A program made the position numbers and the translations under genes. Shown in pieces: positions 1 through 8,064 of a DNA stretch of 21,528 nucleotides. Origin of the DNA: an uncultured Balneolaceae bacterium. Lineage in GTDB: Bacteria; Bacteroidota; Rhodothermia; Balneolales; Balneolaceae. The stretch is from contig CALJMB010000148.1 of the NCBI GenBank assembly GCA_937982515.1, positions 1-21,528 on the forward strand, given 5' to 3'. The notes beneath the pieces were generated by a model. It did no database searches, was not told where the DNA came from, and saw nothing but the letters and a program-made list of their open reading frames with translations. Numbering within the stretch: the stretch's first letter is position 1; every line of letters starts with the position of its first letter.

Positions 1-103
1 TGTATATATTTACATAATATTCACTTTTGTTTTGTACATTTTGGTTGTAATAATAGACCGATAGAAATAATGGAATCGTTAATGCACCCAGCTTATTTTC
101 AAG

Positions 104-112
104 TGTGGAAAA
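104..112 (-). promoter_or_regulatory. DnaA-box-like site TTTTCCACA
   Basis: The plus strand reads TGTGGAAAA, so the minus strand reads TTTTCCACA, one base from the consensus box TTATCCACA and a variant found in bacterial origins. It has the same orientation as the two sites near 301-329. On its own it would be weak evidence. Confidence 0.4.
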
Positions 113-300
113 CTTTTATCGAAGAGAATAGTTAGCTGTAGTAGAGTTTACGGCCTGTAAAATAAGGGCTTATATGAAATACAGTGTGAAACAGGCATGT
201 GCATATACGCCTCGGCGATTATAACATTTAGCCACTATAAATGTAAGTATACACGTTAATATTTAACTAAATGGGCTGGCCCAACAGCCGCAAAAATTGT

Positions 301-329
301 TGTGGATAACTGCTCTGATTTGTGGAAAA
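301..329 (-). promoter_or_regulatory. Pair of DnaA boxes
   Basis: TGTGGATAA at 301-309 is the exact reverse complement of the consensus DnaA box TTATCCACA. TGTGGAAAA at 321-329 gives the TTTTCCACA variant in the same orientation, 20 bases (about two helical turns) away start to start. DnaA is known to control ribonucleotide reductase genes in some bacteria, such as E. coli nrdAB, so a link between initiator level and dNTP supply is plausible. Binding is inferred from sequence alone. Confidence 0.5.
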
Positions 330-455
330 GTATTTGATATTTTACTTGCAGACCTGCCGCGAGCCTTTATATTATTACACTAAGAGACGGCTAGGTCAGG
401 GCAGTATCTTCATAATTAGCCAGCCTAATATATAAGACAGAATCAAAGTTAACAT

Positions 456-462
456 AAAGGAG
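456..462 (+). promoter_or_regulatory. Ribosome binding site of nrdJ
   Basis: AAAGGAG lies 6 bases before the ATG at 469. It is one of the clearest Shine-Dalgarno sequences in the window and fixes the start of the reductase. Confidence 0.8.
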
Positions 463-468
463 TTTTAA

Positions 469-3400
469 ATGAAATTTACACGTTTTTATACAAAAGAGGA
501 GTGGGACAGTCCATTCGGAGAGATGAAGTTTGTCAGCCGAAAGTCGGAAATAAAAAATCCGGATGGTTCGATTGTATTCAAAATGGACGAAGTTGTGGTT
601 CCCAAATCATGGTCGCAGGTTGCTACCGATATTATTTCACAAAAGTATTTTAGAAAAGCTGGTGTCCCTGCTAAGTTAAAGAAAGTATCGGAGAAAGGGG
701 TCCCTCAATGGCTTCAGCGGTCAAAAGCAGATGATAAAGCTCTTATGGAACTGGACGAAGAGGAGCGCTATGGCACTGAGAAAGACAGTCGCCAGGTTTT
801 TCACAGGCTGGCCGGTTGCTGGACTTACTGGGGCTGGAAGCACGATTACTTTGATTCCGAAGAAGATGCCAAAATATTTTATGATGAACTGTGCTATATG
901 CTGGCTAACCAAATGGCAGCGCCGAACAGCCCGCAGTGGTTCAATACCGGCCTGCACTGGGCATATGGCATCAACGGGCCTGCTCAGGGGCACTATTATG
1001 TAGATGGCAAGACCGGAAAACTCAGGAAATCGGAAGATGCTTACACGCATCCACAGCCTCATGCCTGCTTCATTCAGAGCGTGAATGACGACCTTGTAAA
1101 CGAAGGCGGTATCATGGACCTGTGGGTACGTGAGGCGCGCTTGTTCAAGTATGGTTCCGGTACGGGAAGTAACTTCTCCAGGATTCGCGGAGAGGGCGAA
1201 CCGCTGAGCGGCGGCGGCCGTTCGTCGGGATTGATGAGCTTCCTGAAGATCGGAGATAAGGCAGCCGGAGCGATTAAGTCAGGCGGAACGACCCGCCGGG
1301 CCGCCAAAATGGTTACCCTGGATCTCGACCATCCCGATATCGAAGAGTATGTGAACTGGAAGGTTCGCGAGGAGCAGAAAGTGGCTTCCATCGTAGCCGG
1401 TTCCAAGATATTAGAAGGGCACCTGAAAAAAATCATCAAGCTCTGCAGCAAACCGATTGAGGTTGAGGGCCGGACTTTCAACGGCGCTGTGAGCCGCGAC
1501 CCTCTGAAAAACAAAGAGCTGGGTCAGGCCATTAAGCAGGCCAAGCGCGATCAGGTTCCTCTTAACTATATAGAACGGGTGATTCAACTGGCTGCCCAGG
1601 GCTTTACCGATCTCGAATTCGATACCTACGATACCGACTGGAACTCGGAAGCCTACAGTACGGTAAGCGGACAAAATTCCAATAACTCTGTCCGCGTGCC
1701 AAACAGCTTTATGAAGGCTGTTAAAGAAGATAAAGAGTGGAACCTCTACTATCGCACCGAACTACGCGATGCCAAAGAAGAGGGCAGAGATCCCAAACCG
1801 TCCAAGACCATGCGGGCGCGGCAATTGTGGGATGATATTGCCTATGCGGCCTGGTCGTGTGCCGATCCGGGAGCACAGTATCACGATACAATCAACGAGT
1901 GGCATACTTGTCCGGAAGATGGGCCGATCAATGCCAGTAACCCCTGCTCGGAATACATGTTCCTGGACAATACGGCCTGTAACCTGGCTTCACTCAACCT
2001 GATGAAATATTTCAAGACGGAAGAGTGCAAAGAGTTTGATATCGAGGCGCTCCGCTATGCATCCCGCCTGTGGACCGTTGTACTGGAGATATCCGTTCTG
2101 ATGGCTCAGTTCCCGTCCAAAGAGATTGCCGAACTGTCTTACATATTCCGCACCCTGGGGCTCGGCTATGCCAATCTCGGAGCCGCTCTTATGGTGCAGG
2201 GAGTACCGTATGACAGTCCGGAAGGATGCGCCATTGCCGGAGCCCTGACCAGCATCATGCATATGGGGGCCTATGCCACCAGCGCGGAAATGGCCAGAGA
2301 TCTGGGTACATTCGAAGGCTACGAGCGCAACAAAGAACACATGCTGCGTGTGCTTCGGAACCACAAACGGGCAGCCTATAATGTAGATCCGAACGAGTAT
2401 GAGGGGCTGACGGTTAAACCGATGGGTATTGACGCCAACAACTGCCCCGAGTATCTGCTCAAAGCTGCCCGGGCGGAATCGGACCGGGCGGTTGAGATGG
2501 GTGAGAAGCACGGTTATCGAAACGCACAGGTAACTGTTATTGCGCCTACAGGAACTATCGGCCTGGTAATGGACTGCGACACTACCGGCATTGAGCCGGA
2601 CTTTGCTCTTGTGAAGTTCAAAAAGCTGGCCGGCGGCGGGTATTTCAAGATCATTAACCAGAGTGTGCCCAGAGCGCTTACAAACCTGGGTTACAGCCCC
2701 GAAGAACGAGAAGAGATCATTCAATATGCGAAAGGCCATGCTACGCTGGATGGTTGTCCTCACATTAATGAAGAGAGCCTGCGTGCGCTCGGCTTCGGAG
2801 ATGAGCAACTGGAGGCCATAGAAGAAGCTCTGCCAAGCAGCTTCGATATCAAATTCGCCTTTAACCAGTGGACGTTGGGTGAGGATTTCTGTACAGAAGT
2901 ACTCGGCCTGACCGAAGAACAGCTCTCCAATCCACAGTTCGATATGCTGAGGTTCCTCGGGTTCAGCAACCAGGAAATACAGCAGGCAAATGATTATGTG
3001 TGCGGAACCATGACTGTGGAAGGAGCACCGTACCTGAAAGACGAGCATCTGCCTGTGTTCGACTGCGCCAATCGCTGCGGGCGTATCGGAACCCGATATA
3101 TTATGCCCGGCGGACATATCCGCATGATGGCAGCAGCACAGCCCTTCATCTCAGGGGCTATCTCCAAAACCATCAACCTGCCCAATGAGGCTACGGTTGA
3201 TGATTTTAAGGATGCCTATATGCTTTCCTGGGAGCTGATGCTGAAAGCCAACGCCCTGTACCGTGACGGTTCCAAACTGAGTCAGCCGCTGAACAGCCTC
3301 AGCGATGTATTCGATGAGCTGGATGATGAAGAGGAACTGGATGAAGAGACAGCAGCAGCTCAGGATAAAGTAGTTGAATCGGCCGAGCGCATCATCCATA

Positions 3401-4086
3401 AATATGTGGCAAGCCGGAAGCGCCTGCCCAATCGCCGCAGCGGCTATACTCAGAAAGTCAAGATCGGCGGACAAAGCGTGTATCTTCGTACCGGCGAGTA
3501 TGATAACGGGCAACTCGGCGAGATCTTTATCGATATGCACCGCGAGGGGGCGGCATTCCGCAGCCTTACGAACTGCTTTGCCATAGCCATCTCGCTCGGC
3601 TTGCAACACGGCGTTCCGTTGGAAGAGTTTGTCGATGCCTTCACCTTCACCAAGTTTGAACCGAGTGGTATGGTGAACGGAAGCCCTCATATCAAGATGA
3701 CCACATCGGTCATCGACTATATATTCCGCGAACTGGCCGTGACGTATCTCGGCCGGGAGGATCTGGCTCATGTACCTGCTGAAGAGATCATGACCAGGAA
3801 ACTGCGTCCCTCGGAGCAAGCTGAGCAAGACCGGATAAAAGCAGAACAGTCCGGTATCACTCAGGTCAGGACACAGCCTCAGCCAAAGCCAGAACCCATA
3901 AATGAAGCTACACAGGCCCAAAGCAAGGTTCAGGAGGCAGAAAGCAGCTACGAAAGCGACTATGAAAGGGCCAAGCAGCTCGGCTATACCGGCGATTCAT
4001 GTCCCGAATGCGGAAGCATGACGATGATCCGCAACGGCACCTGCCAGAAATGCATCACCTGCGGCTCAACGACCGGCTGTTCATAA
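469..4086 (+). CDS. nrdJ: Vitamin B12-dependent ribonucleoside-diphosphate reductase (class II, zinc-ribbon type)
   Basis: This cytoplasmic enzyme reduces ribonucleotides to deoxyribonucleotides with adenosylcobalamin as radical generator, so it needs no oxygen. The 1205 residues match the long NrdJ family. Visible motifs include NSPQWFNTGL in the N-terminal part, the GSGTGSNFS loop (about 229-237), IKSGGTTRRAAKM, the active-site NPCSE with Cys493 and Glu495, and APTGTIG in the barrel. After a Gln/Glu-rich linker (about 1125-1170) the C-terminus carries a cysteine cluster (Cys1178, 1181, 1192, 1195, 1198, 1204) typical of the zinc-ribbon tail that re-reduces the active site. The ATG has a strong Shine-Dalgarno sequence. 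It appears monocistronic: a long leader precedes it and a strong terminator follows. Several long antisense open frames cross it, the longest 1990-3117, and look like coding shadows. Regulation by DnaA or cobalamin is possible but unproven. Confidence 0.97.
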   Translation: MKFTRFYTKEEWDSPFGEMKFVSRKSEIKNPDGSIVFKMDEVVVPKSWSQVATDIISQKYFRKAGVPAKLKKVSEKGVPQWLQRSKADDKALMELDEEERYGTEKDSRQVFHRLAGCWTYWGWKHDYFDSEEDAKIFYDELCYMLANQMAAPNSPQWFNTGLHWAYGINGPAQGHYYVDGKTGKLRKSEDAYTHPQPHACFIQSVNDDLVNEGGIMDLWVREARLFKYGSGTGSNFSRIRGEGEPLSGGGRSSGLMSFLKIGDKAAGAIKSGGTTRRAAKMVTLDLDHPDIEEYVNWKVREEQKVASIVAGSKILEGHLKKIIKLCSKPIEVEGRTFNGAVSRDPLKNKELGQAIKQAKRDQVPLNYIERVIQLAAQGFTDLEFDTYDTDWNSEAYSTVSGQNSNNSVRVPNSFMKAVKEDKEWNLYYRTELRDAKEEGRDPKPSKTMRARQLWDDIAYAAWSCADPGAQYHDTINEWHTCPEDGPINASNPCSEYMFLDNTACNLASLNLMKYFKTEECKEFDIEALRYASRLWTVVLEISVLMAQFPSKEIAELSYIFRTLGLGYANLGAALMVQGVPYDSPEGCAIAGALTSIMHMGAYATSAEMARDLGTFEGYERNKEHMLRVLRNHKRAAYNVDPNEYEGLTVKPMGIDANNCPEYLLKAARAESDRAVEMGEKHGYRNAQVTVIAPTGTIGLVMDCDTTGIEPDFALVKFKKLAGGGYFKIINQSVPRALTNLGYSPEEREEIIQYAKGHATLDGCPHINEESLRALGFGDEQLEAIEEALPSSFDIKFAFNQWTLGEDFCTEVLGLTEEQLSNPQFDMLRFLGFSNQEIQQANDYVCGTMTVEGAPYLKDEHLPVFDCANRCGRIGTRYIMPGGHIRMMAAAQPFISGAISKTINLPNEATVDDFKDAYMLSWELMLKANALYRDGSKLSQPLNSLSDVFDELDDEEELDEETAAAQDKVVESAERIIHKYVASRKRLPNRRSGYTQKVKIGGQSVYLRTGEYDNGQLGEIFIDMHREGAAFRSLTNCFAIAISLGLQHGVPLEEFVDAFTFTKFEPSGMVNGSPHIKMTTSVIDYIFRELAVTYLGREDLAHVPAEEIMTRKLRPSEQAEQDRIKAEQSGITQVRTQPQPKPEPINEATQAQSKVQEAESSYESDYERAKQLGYTGDSCPECGSMTMIRNGTCQKCITCGSTTGCS

Positions 4087-4131
4087 ATGAAACACCGATG
4101 ATGCGGGTAGTATACTAACATTCACATCCTG

Positions 4132-4170
4132 CCCATCGGATGGCTGAAGCTGCCATCCGATGGGTTTTTT
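4132..4170 (+). terminator. Intrinsic terminator of nrdJ
   Basis: A perfect 13-base-pair stem (CCCATCGGATGGC at 4132-4144 with GCCATCCGATGGG at 4152-4164), a 7-base loop and a run of six T residues (4165-4170) follow the nrdJ stop by 45 bases. This is a textbook rho-independent terminator and isolates nrdJ from the deacetylase gene downstream. Confidence 0.93.
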
Positions 4171-4296
4171 CTTAAGAATGGATATTCTTTATCTATCCCG
4201 TTTTGTCGCCGGAGCAAGAAGCAAAACGCCGATCAGGAATCGGGCCGCTCTGCTAAAGACAGGATCTTTCCCACTCTATACATTATCAGTTGACCT

Positions 4297-5001
4297 ATGA
4301 AAATACTCTACATCTTTCCCCATCCCGATGATGAATCTTTTGGCCCCGCGCCGGCTATTGCCGCTCAACGGCGGCAGGGTGATGAAGTATATTTGCTGAC
4401 CCTGACCAAGGGAGAAGCCACCAGGCAGCGCCACCGTTTGGGTATTGACAAGGCCGAGATGGGGGCTATCCGCTACCAGGAGATGAAGGAGGTGGAAAAA
4501 GTTCTGGATCTCAGCGGTATGACTGTGCTGGATCTGCCTGACAGTGGCCTGAAAGAGATGAATCCCATTAAGATAGAAGAAGTTGTACGGCGGCATATAG
4601 AAAAGGTACAACCCGATGTGATTGTGACGTATGCAGTACACGGGATCAGTGGTTTTGAAGACCATTTGGTAAGCCACGCGGTAGTAAAAAGAGTGTATTG
4701 TGAGCTTAGATCTGAAGGTAAAAAATATCCACGGAGGCTGGCATTTTTTACATGGTACAGCGAAGGCGAAAGTACAGGTAAGTTCAACCTCAAATCGTCT
4801 AAAAAAGAAGAAATTGATTGTTGGGTTGAGGCAAATGAAGCAGACATGCAAAAATTTGAGGCTGCGCTGGACTGTTATACCACCTACCAGCAGGTAATAG
4901 AAGAAAGTAATGTAAGGAATGAAGTGAGTAACAGGGTACCGTTTGAGATCTTCCAGGAGAATTTCGATCCGCCCCTGCAAAGCCTCACAGCAGGGTTATA
5001 G
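4297..5001 (+). CDS. PIG-L/LmbE family N-acetylglucosaminyl deacetylase-like protein
   Basis: A predicted zinc-dependent cytoplasmic de-N-acetylase of 234 residues, the usual length for the family. The N-terminal beta strand runs into the metal motif HPDDES (His9, Asp12 as likely zinc ligands and Asp11 as likely base), and the third ligand is probably His123 in FEDHLVSH. Relatives remove acetyl groups from GlcNAc-linked small molecules (bacillithiol and mycothiol precursors, GlcNAc-PI, antibiotics), but the substrate here cannot be told from sequence. A bacillithiol BshB role is one possibility, though no bshA or bshC gene is in view. The ATG has no clear Shine-Dalgarno sequence, but the metal motif begins only eight residues in, so a later start is unlikely. 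It stands alone between the nrdJ terminator and a 540-base gap. Confidence 0.88.
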   Translation: MKILYIFPHPDDESFGPAPAIAAQRRQGDEVYLLTLTKGEATRQRHRLGIDKAEMGAIRYQEMKEVEKVLDLSGMTVLDLPDSGLKEMNPIKIEEVVRRHIEKVQPDVIVTYAVHGISGFEDHLVSHAVVKRVYCELRSEGKKYPRRLAFFTWYSEGESTGKFNLKSSKKEEIDCWVEANEADMQKFEAALDCYTTYQQVIEESNVRNEVSNRVPFEIFQENFDPPLQSLTAGL

Positions 5002-5543
5002 CTGTTGAATAGAGCACATCCTGATACAGCTGCTTAGGATCATCGGATGAAGGGTTTCCGTAAGCAGGAACCATAGCCGGGGATAGCAAGTTTAAACGTA
5101 TAGGTTGAACTCCGAGGTCGGTTTCAAGGACTTGACAACAGATCTATAGTTCTATAGTACCGGTTTGGGCTCCTTAATCTTCCTAATTAACCCTAAATTC
5201 ATTTCACGATATCGTTATGTGTGATAGCGCTTATGCCGGATAACCCTCTGCCGATAGGCGGGAAGGCTCTTTGTTGAGTACGGAGCTGTTACGTTCCATT
5301 CTATCTCGTCCCGGTGTTCTGCCCCGTGACGCCGGCACTGGTTGTTCTGTTGCCCCCCGTGTGAAGCATAGCATCGCAGCTCGGACGTTCCACAGCAGAG
5401 TGGCGGAACAAGATGAACGTTCATTTGAGAATGCAACAACGCTGCCTTCAAAGGAACAGACACATCCTGCCAGGGCTCTATTACTCCTTCGGTCTCCGGC
5501 CGGTTCTGTTACACCACTATGAAATGGAATCCGAATAAGATAT
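5002..5543. other. Intergenic region with repeat-like, structured sequence
   Basis: No convincing gene. Open frames of 82-124 codons exist on both strands (for example 5271-5522 plus, 5231-5605 minus) but lack ribosome sites, overlap each other and give Arg/Ser/Cys-rich translations with no domain. The part from about 5240 to 5525 is GC-richer than the flanks and contains hairpins: GGAGC/GTTCC at 5282-5297 and GTTCCAC (5387-5393) facing GTGGCGGAAC (5400-5409). The first motif recurs near 21494. An AT-rich motif with CTATAG twice lies near 5143-5155. I read this as a dispersed intergenic repeat region, not a gene. Confidence 0.5.
5279..5297. repeat. Hairpin repeat motif, copy 1
   Basis: GGAGC (5282-5286), loop TGTTAC, GTTCC (5293-5297) forms a 5-bp stem with one G-T wobble. 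With the preceding TAC it matches the motif at 21492-21510 in 16 of 19 positions and in the same orientation. All three differences keep the stem paired, which suggests that the structure is conserved. Confidence 0.5.
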
Positions 5544-6683
5544 ATGTTAAGAAATTTGTTTTCAGATAACCAGAGCCAATCTCCATGGCTTAGAATGACT
5601 GTCATTCTGCTTGGGGTTGCCTTGATTTACCTCGTCCTGATCTATGGAAAATTCGTGTTGATGCCACTGGCATTTTCTGCACTGTTGGCCATGTTGCTGG
5701 AGCCGGTGAGCAGATTATTCGAACGGCTTAAGGCAGGAAGGGCCCTCTCTATAGTATTAAGCATGGTAGTCGTGTTTATTGGTCTGGCGGGTATTTTTTC
5801 TCTGTTGTCTATTCAATTTATACAGTTCCGTGAACGGTTGCCTGAGGTCAACGAGAGGCTCCGGGATATAAGCTCAGAAATACTTTCCTTTTTTCAACAG
5901 AATTTTGGAATCAGTCCCGGGCAGCAGGTTGATTTTGTACAGCAGGGGCTGGGTGATATCATAAACAGAAGTGGCGAAGCACTGAGTACGGCTGTAGGCG
6001 CTACAACCAGTGCGTTTGTAACTCTGGGACTCCTGCCTATTTTTGTCTTTTTCCTCATGTATTATAAAGATATGTATCGCAATTTCCTTCACATGATAAC
6101 CAAAGAAGGAAGCAACAGGTCTATCGATACGGTTATCAACGATATTCAGCTGGTTACGCAGAACTATATTGTAGGGCTTATAAGTGTGATAGGGATACTC
6201 GCCGTGCTCAACGGAATCGGCTTTTGGGCTATTGGACTTGAAAATGCCCTCTTCTTTGGTGTATTTGCCGCAATATGGGCTATTATTCCATATATCGGCA
6301 TTATCATTGGCAGTTTACCTGCTTTTTTATTTGCTTTTCTGTTCACCGATTCACTGTTTATGCCGCTCGGGGTTATCGGAGTCATTGCAATAGTACAGTT
6401 TCTGGAAGGTAATTTTATTACTCCGAACATTGTCGGTTCAAAAGTGAGCATCAACCCCTTTGCATCCATTCTCGCCCTGATTATTGGCGGGGAAGTATGG
6501 GGGATTTCAGGAATGATTCTTTTTGTACCATTTTTGGGGATACTTCGAAGCATTTTCGTGGCTGTAGACGGATTGGAACCGTATGGATATCTGCTTGGAA
6601 CCCAGCAGGCTTATGATGTAGAGCAAGAACAAAAGGAGAAGCCGGATCCGGTTTCAGAGGTGCAGCCCGACTCTTCTGTCTGA
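5544..6683 (+). CDS. AI-2E family transporter (PerM/TqsA-like membrane protein)
   Basis: A 379-residue polytopic inner-membrane protein of the AI-2E transporter family (PF01594), of normal length. Hydrophobic blocks lie at about 16-55 and 67-93, followed by a soluble amphipathic stretch (about 94-150) and a C-terminal membrane bundle (about 156-345). Family signatures are IPYIGIIIGSLPAF and the block E-x-NFITPNIVG...INPF...GGEVWGISGM, which includes the conserved glycine-rich loop. Members have been linked to export of autoinducer-2 (TqsA) or to sodium/proton exchange in halophiles, but substrate cannot be predicted. The last 35 residues are charged and probably cytoplasmic. The ATG has no strong Shine-Dalgarno sequence. 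It converges on the MFS gene with only 13 bases between stops and no clear terminator. Confidence 0.93.
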   Translation: MLRNLFSDNQSQSPWLRMTVILLGVALIYLVLIYGKFVLMPLAFSALLAMLLEPVSRLFERLKAGRALSIVLSMVVVFIGLAGIFSLLSIQFIQFRERLPEVNERLRDISSEILSFFQQNFGISPGQQVDFVQQGLGDIINRSGEALSTAVGATTSAFVTLGLLPIFVFFLMYYKDMYRNFLHMITKEGSNRSIDTVINDIQLVTQNYIVGLISVIGILAVLNGIGFWAIGLENALFFGVFAAIWAIIPYIGIIIGSLPAFLFAFLFTDSLFMPLGVIGVIAIVQFLEGNFITPNIVGSKVSINPFASILALIIGGEVWGISGMILFVPFLGILRSIFVAVDGLEPYGYLLGTQQAYDVEQEQKEKPDPVSEVQPDSSV

Positions 6684-6696
6684 TGCCTTAGCTGAG

Positions 6697-8064
6697 CTAC
6701 GTTTTCCGGCCGGAATATTGGCTTATTATTATTTCTGTTGGAATTAATTCTTCCTGGAAACATATAACGGGCACAGCTGCCGGAACCATATCCGGTTCTG
6801 AACAGACAAGGGTAATTGTGTTACCTGAGTTGACAGGTGTTGAGCTATGGCTCTTGCCAAAGGTCTCTTTTCTGAAAGCCAGGAACGCCAGCACCGAAGC
6901 CCCGCAGATAGTGATTACCGCCCATAATAATATGCGTGACACCGGAATATGCATATCTATCAGATAGCCCAGCATAAACGGGCTTGCAGAGGCACATACA
7001 ATTATAATTGAAGAAAACAGGCCTTTTACTGAACCTACATGTTCCTTCCCATACATATCCACCCAAAGTGAAGATGTAATATTCCCGCCTATACCCAGTG
7101 TTATACCCACCAGAAACATATAGGCAAAAGCAGACCATGTTCCGGGATTCAGATAGGCGATAAACAATCCTCCTGCAATGGGAAACATATAATAAGGGAA
7201 TAACACTTTTGCTCCCAATTTATCGACCAGCGGACCTATGGCCAATGAGCTGATAATGCGTGAGAGTGCCAGCGCCAGAAAAGCCGATGCAATAAGGGTG
7301 GCAGACCATCCCAGCTGACTTCCAATGGGATACTGGTATAGAAATAAGCTGGTAGCCCAAAATGAGGGCATAATGACGGCAGGTAAATGAAGGAAAAACC
7401 GTCGATCCCGCATGACCATTTTAGCCAACCAGAGTTGACTTATTTTCTGATGGCCGTTTCTTTGTGATCTGGTTCGGGCCTCAACATCTCCACGTAAAAC
7501 ACCGAGTACAAAAGGAATTAAAAGTGCTCCGGTGAAGAGAGAGATACTCCCCCAGGTGGCGCGCCAGTTGATTAGGGGGAGAAGTATAGTGAGAGCTAAT
7601 GTAAGAGAAGCCTCACCCAATGGATAGCCCAGATCCGCAATACTGATAGCTTTACCACGCTGGCGGTCGAAGAATTTGGTCATAGCTGTCTGGGCTGTAT
7701 GTGCACTCAGACCCTGTCCGGCCAGCCTGAGCAAGAACAAACCGGTGAACAGAATACCGATATTCCATGCCACAGATAATGTAAATGCGGCAAGCATTAA
7801 ACTTGTGGCAACCATTATACTAAATCGCCTGAGAGGAAGGCGGTCAATGTGATTGCCCAGGTAGGGCAGCATAAGTGCACTTACCAGTGTTGCCAGGGAG
7901 AACATAGAGCCAAAACCGGCGTTAGACATGGAAAATGAATCCATGAAAAACGGGACGAATAGAGAAACTAAAAAAGTTTGGCCAAAGTTAGAGAAATAGG
8001 TAAATGTAAAACCGAATAACAGTAGCCGCCGCTCTTGAACAACGAACTGCAAGTAGTGTCGCAT
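6697..8064 (-). CDS. Major facilitator superfamily (MFS) transporter
   Basis: A 455-residue protein with about 12 predicted membrane helices, the usual MFS size. Between helices 2 and 3 is a motif-A-like loop GNHIDRLPLRR (70-80), and its second-half counterpart is GPLVDKLGAKVLF, so the two-bundle duplication is intact. A basic linker (around RGDVEARTRSQRNGHQK) separates the halves. The last 45 or so residues form a non-membrane tail with no recognised domain. Families of this kind move small organic solutes or drugs with protons, and the substrate is not evident. The start ATG is followed at once by a charged segment and then helix 1. Divergent upstream sequence is 590 bases long and AT-rich, so a promoter for this gene probably lies there. 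Confidence 0.9.
   Translation of the reverse strand: MRHYLQFVVQERRLLLFGFTFTYFSNFGQTFLVSLFVPFFMDSFSMSNAGFGSMFSLATLVSALMLPYLGNHIDRLPLRRFSIMVATSLMLAAFTLSVAWNIGILFTGLFLLRLAGQGLSAHTAQTAMTKFFDRQRGKAISIADLGYPLGEASLTLALTILLPLINWRATWGSISLFTGALLIPFVLGVLRGDVEARTRSQRNGHQKISQLWLAKMVMRDRRFFLHLPAVIMPSFWATSLFLYQYPIGSQLGWSATLIASAFLALALSRIISSLAIGPLVDKLGAKVLFPYYMFPIAGGLFIAYLNPGTWSAFAYMFLVGITLGIGGNITSSLWVDMYGKEHVGSVKGLFSSIIIVCASASPFMLGYLIDMHIPVSRILLWAVITICGASVLAFLAFRKETFGKSHSSTPVNSGNTITLVCSEPDMVPAAVPVICFQEELIPTEIIISQYSGRKT

Larger units (their letters stand above)
1..468. other. Non-coding leader upstream of nrdJ
   Basis: No open reading frame of note is seen here. The stretch is AT-rich and holds three DnaA-box-like 9-mers (104-112, 301-309, 321-329), a 7-base-arm inverted repeat (ACATTTA at 224-230 and TAAATGT at 238-244), a short hairpin (GGCTG 274-278, CAGCC 285-289) and a GC-richer patch at 348-360 resembling the 3' box of cobalamin riboswitches. 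A good Shine-Dalgarno sequence ends the region. The length and number of elements suggest a regulated promoter region for the reductase gene, or possibly part of a replication-related locus. The gene to the left lies outside the window, so it is unclear whether this leader is shared. Confidence 0.6.

Noticed and set aside
1990..3117. 375-codon antisense frame within nrdJ
   Set aside because: It lies fully inside a strongly supported gene, its translation shows no domain, and long antisense frames are common opposite this kind of codon usage.
3151..3921. 256-codon antisense frame within nrdJ
   Set aside because: Shadow of the reductase gene; no ribosome site or recognisable domain.
4276..4980. 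234-codon minus-strand frame opposite the deacetylase
   Set aside because: The plus strand encodes a clear PIG-L protein with metal motif; the minus translation is Phe/Tyr/His-rich without any domain.
5002..5040. AGCTGT/ACAGCT arms just after the deacetylase stop as a terminator
   Set aside because: Six-base arms with a 20-base loop and no T run are too weak to call.
5231..5605. 124-codon minus-strand frame and overlapping 82-codon frame
   Set aside because: No start signals, overlap with another open frame and with the AI-2E start, and Arg/Ser/Cys-rich translation typical of non-coding repeats.
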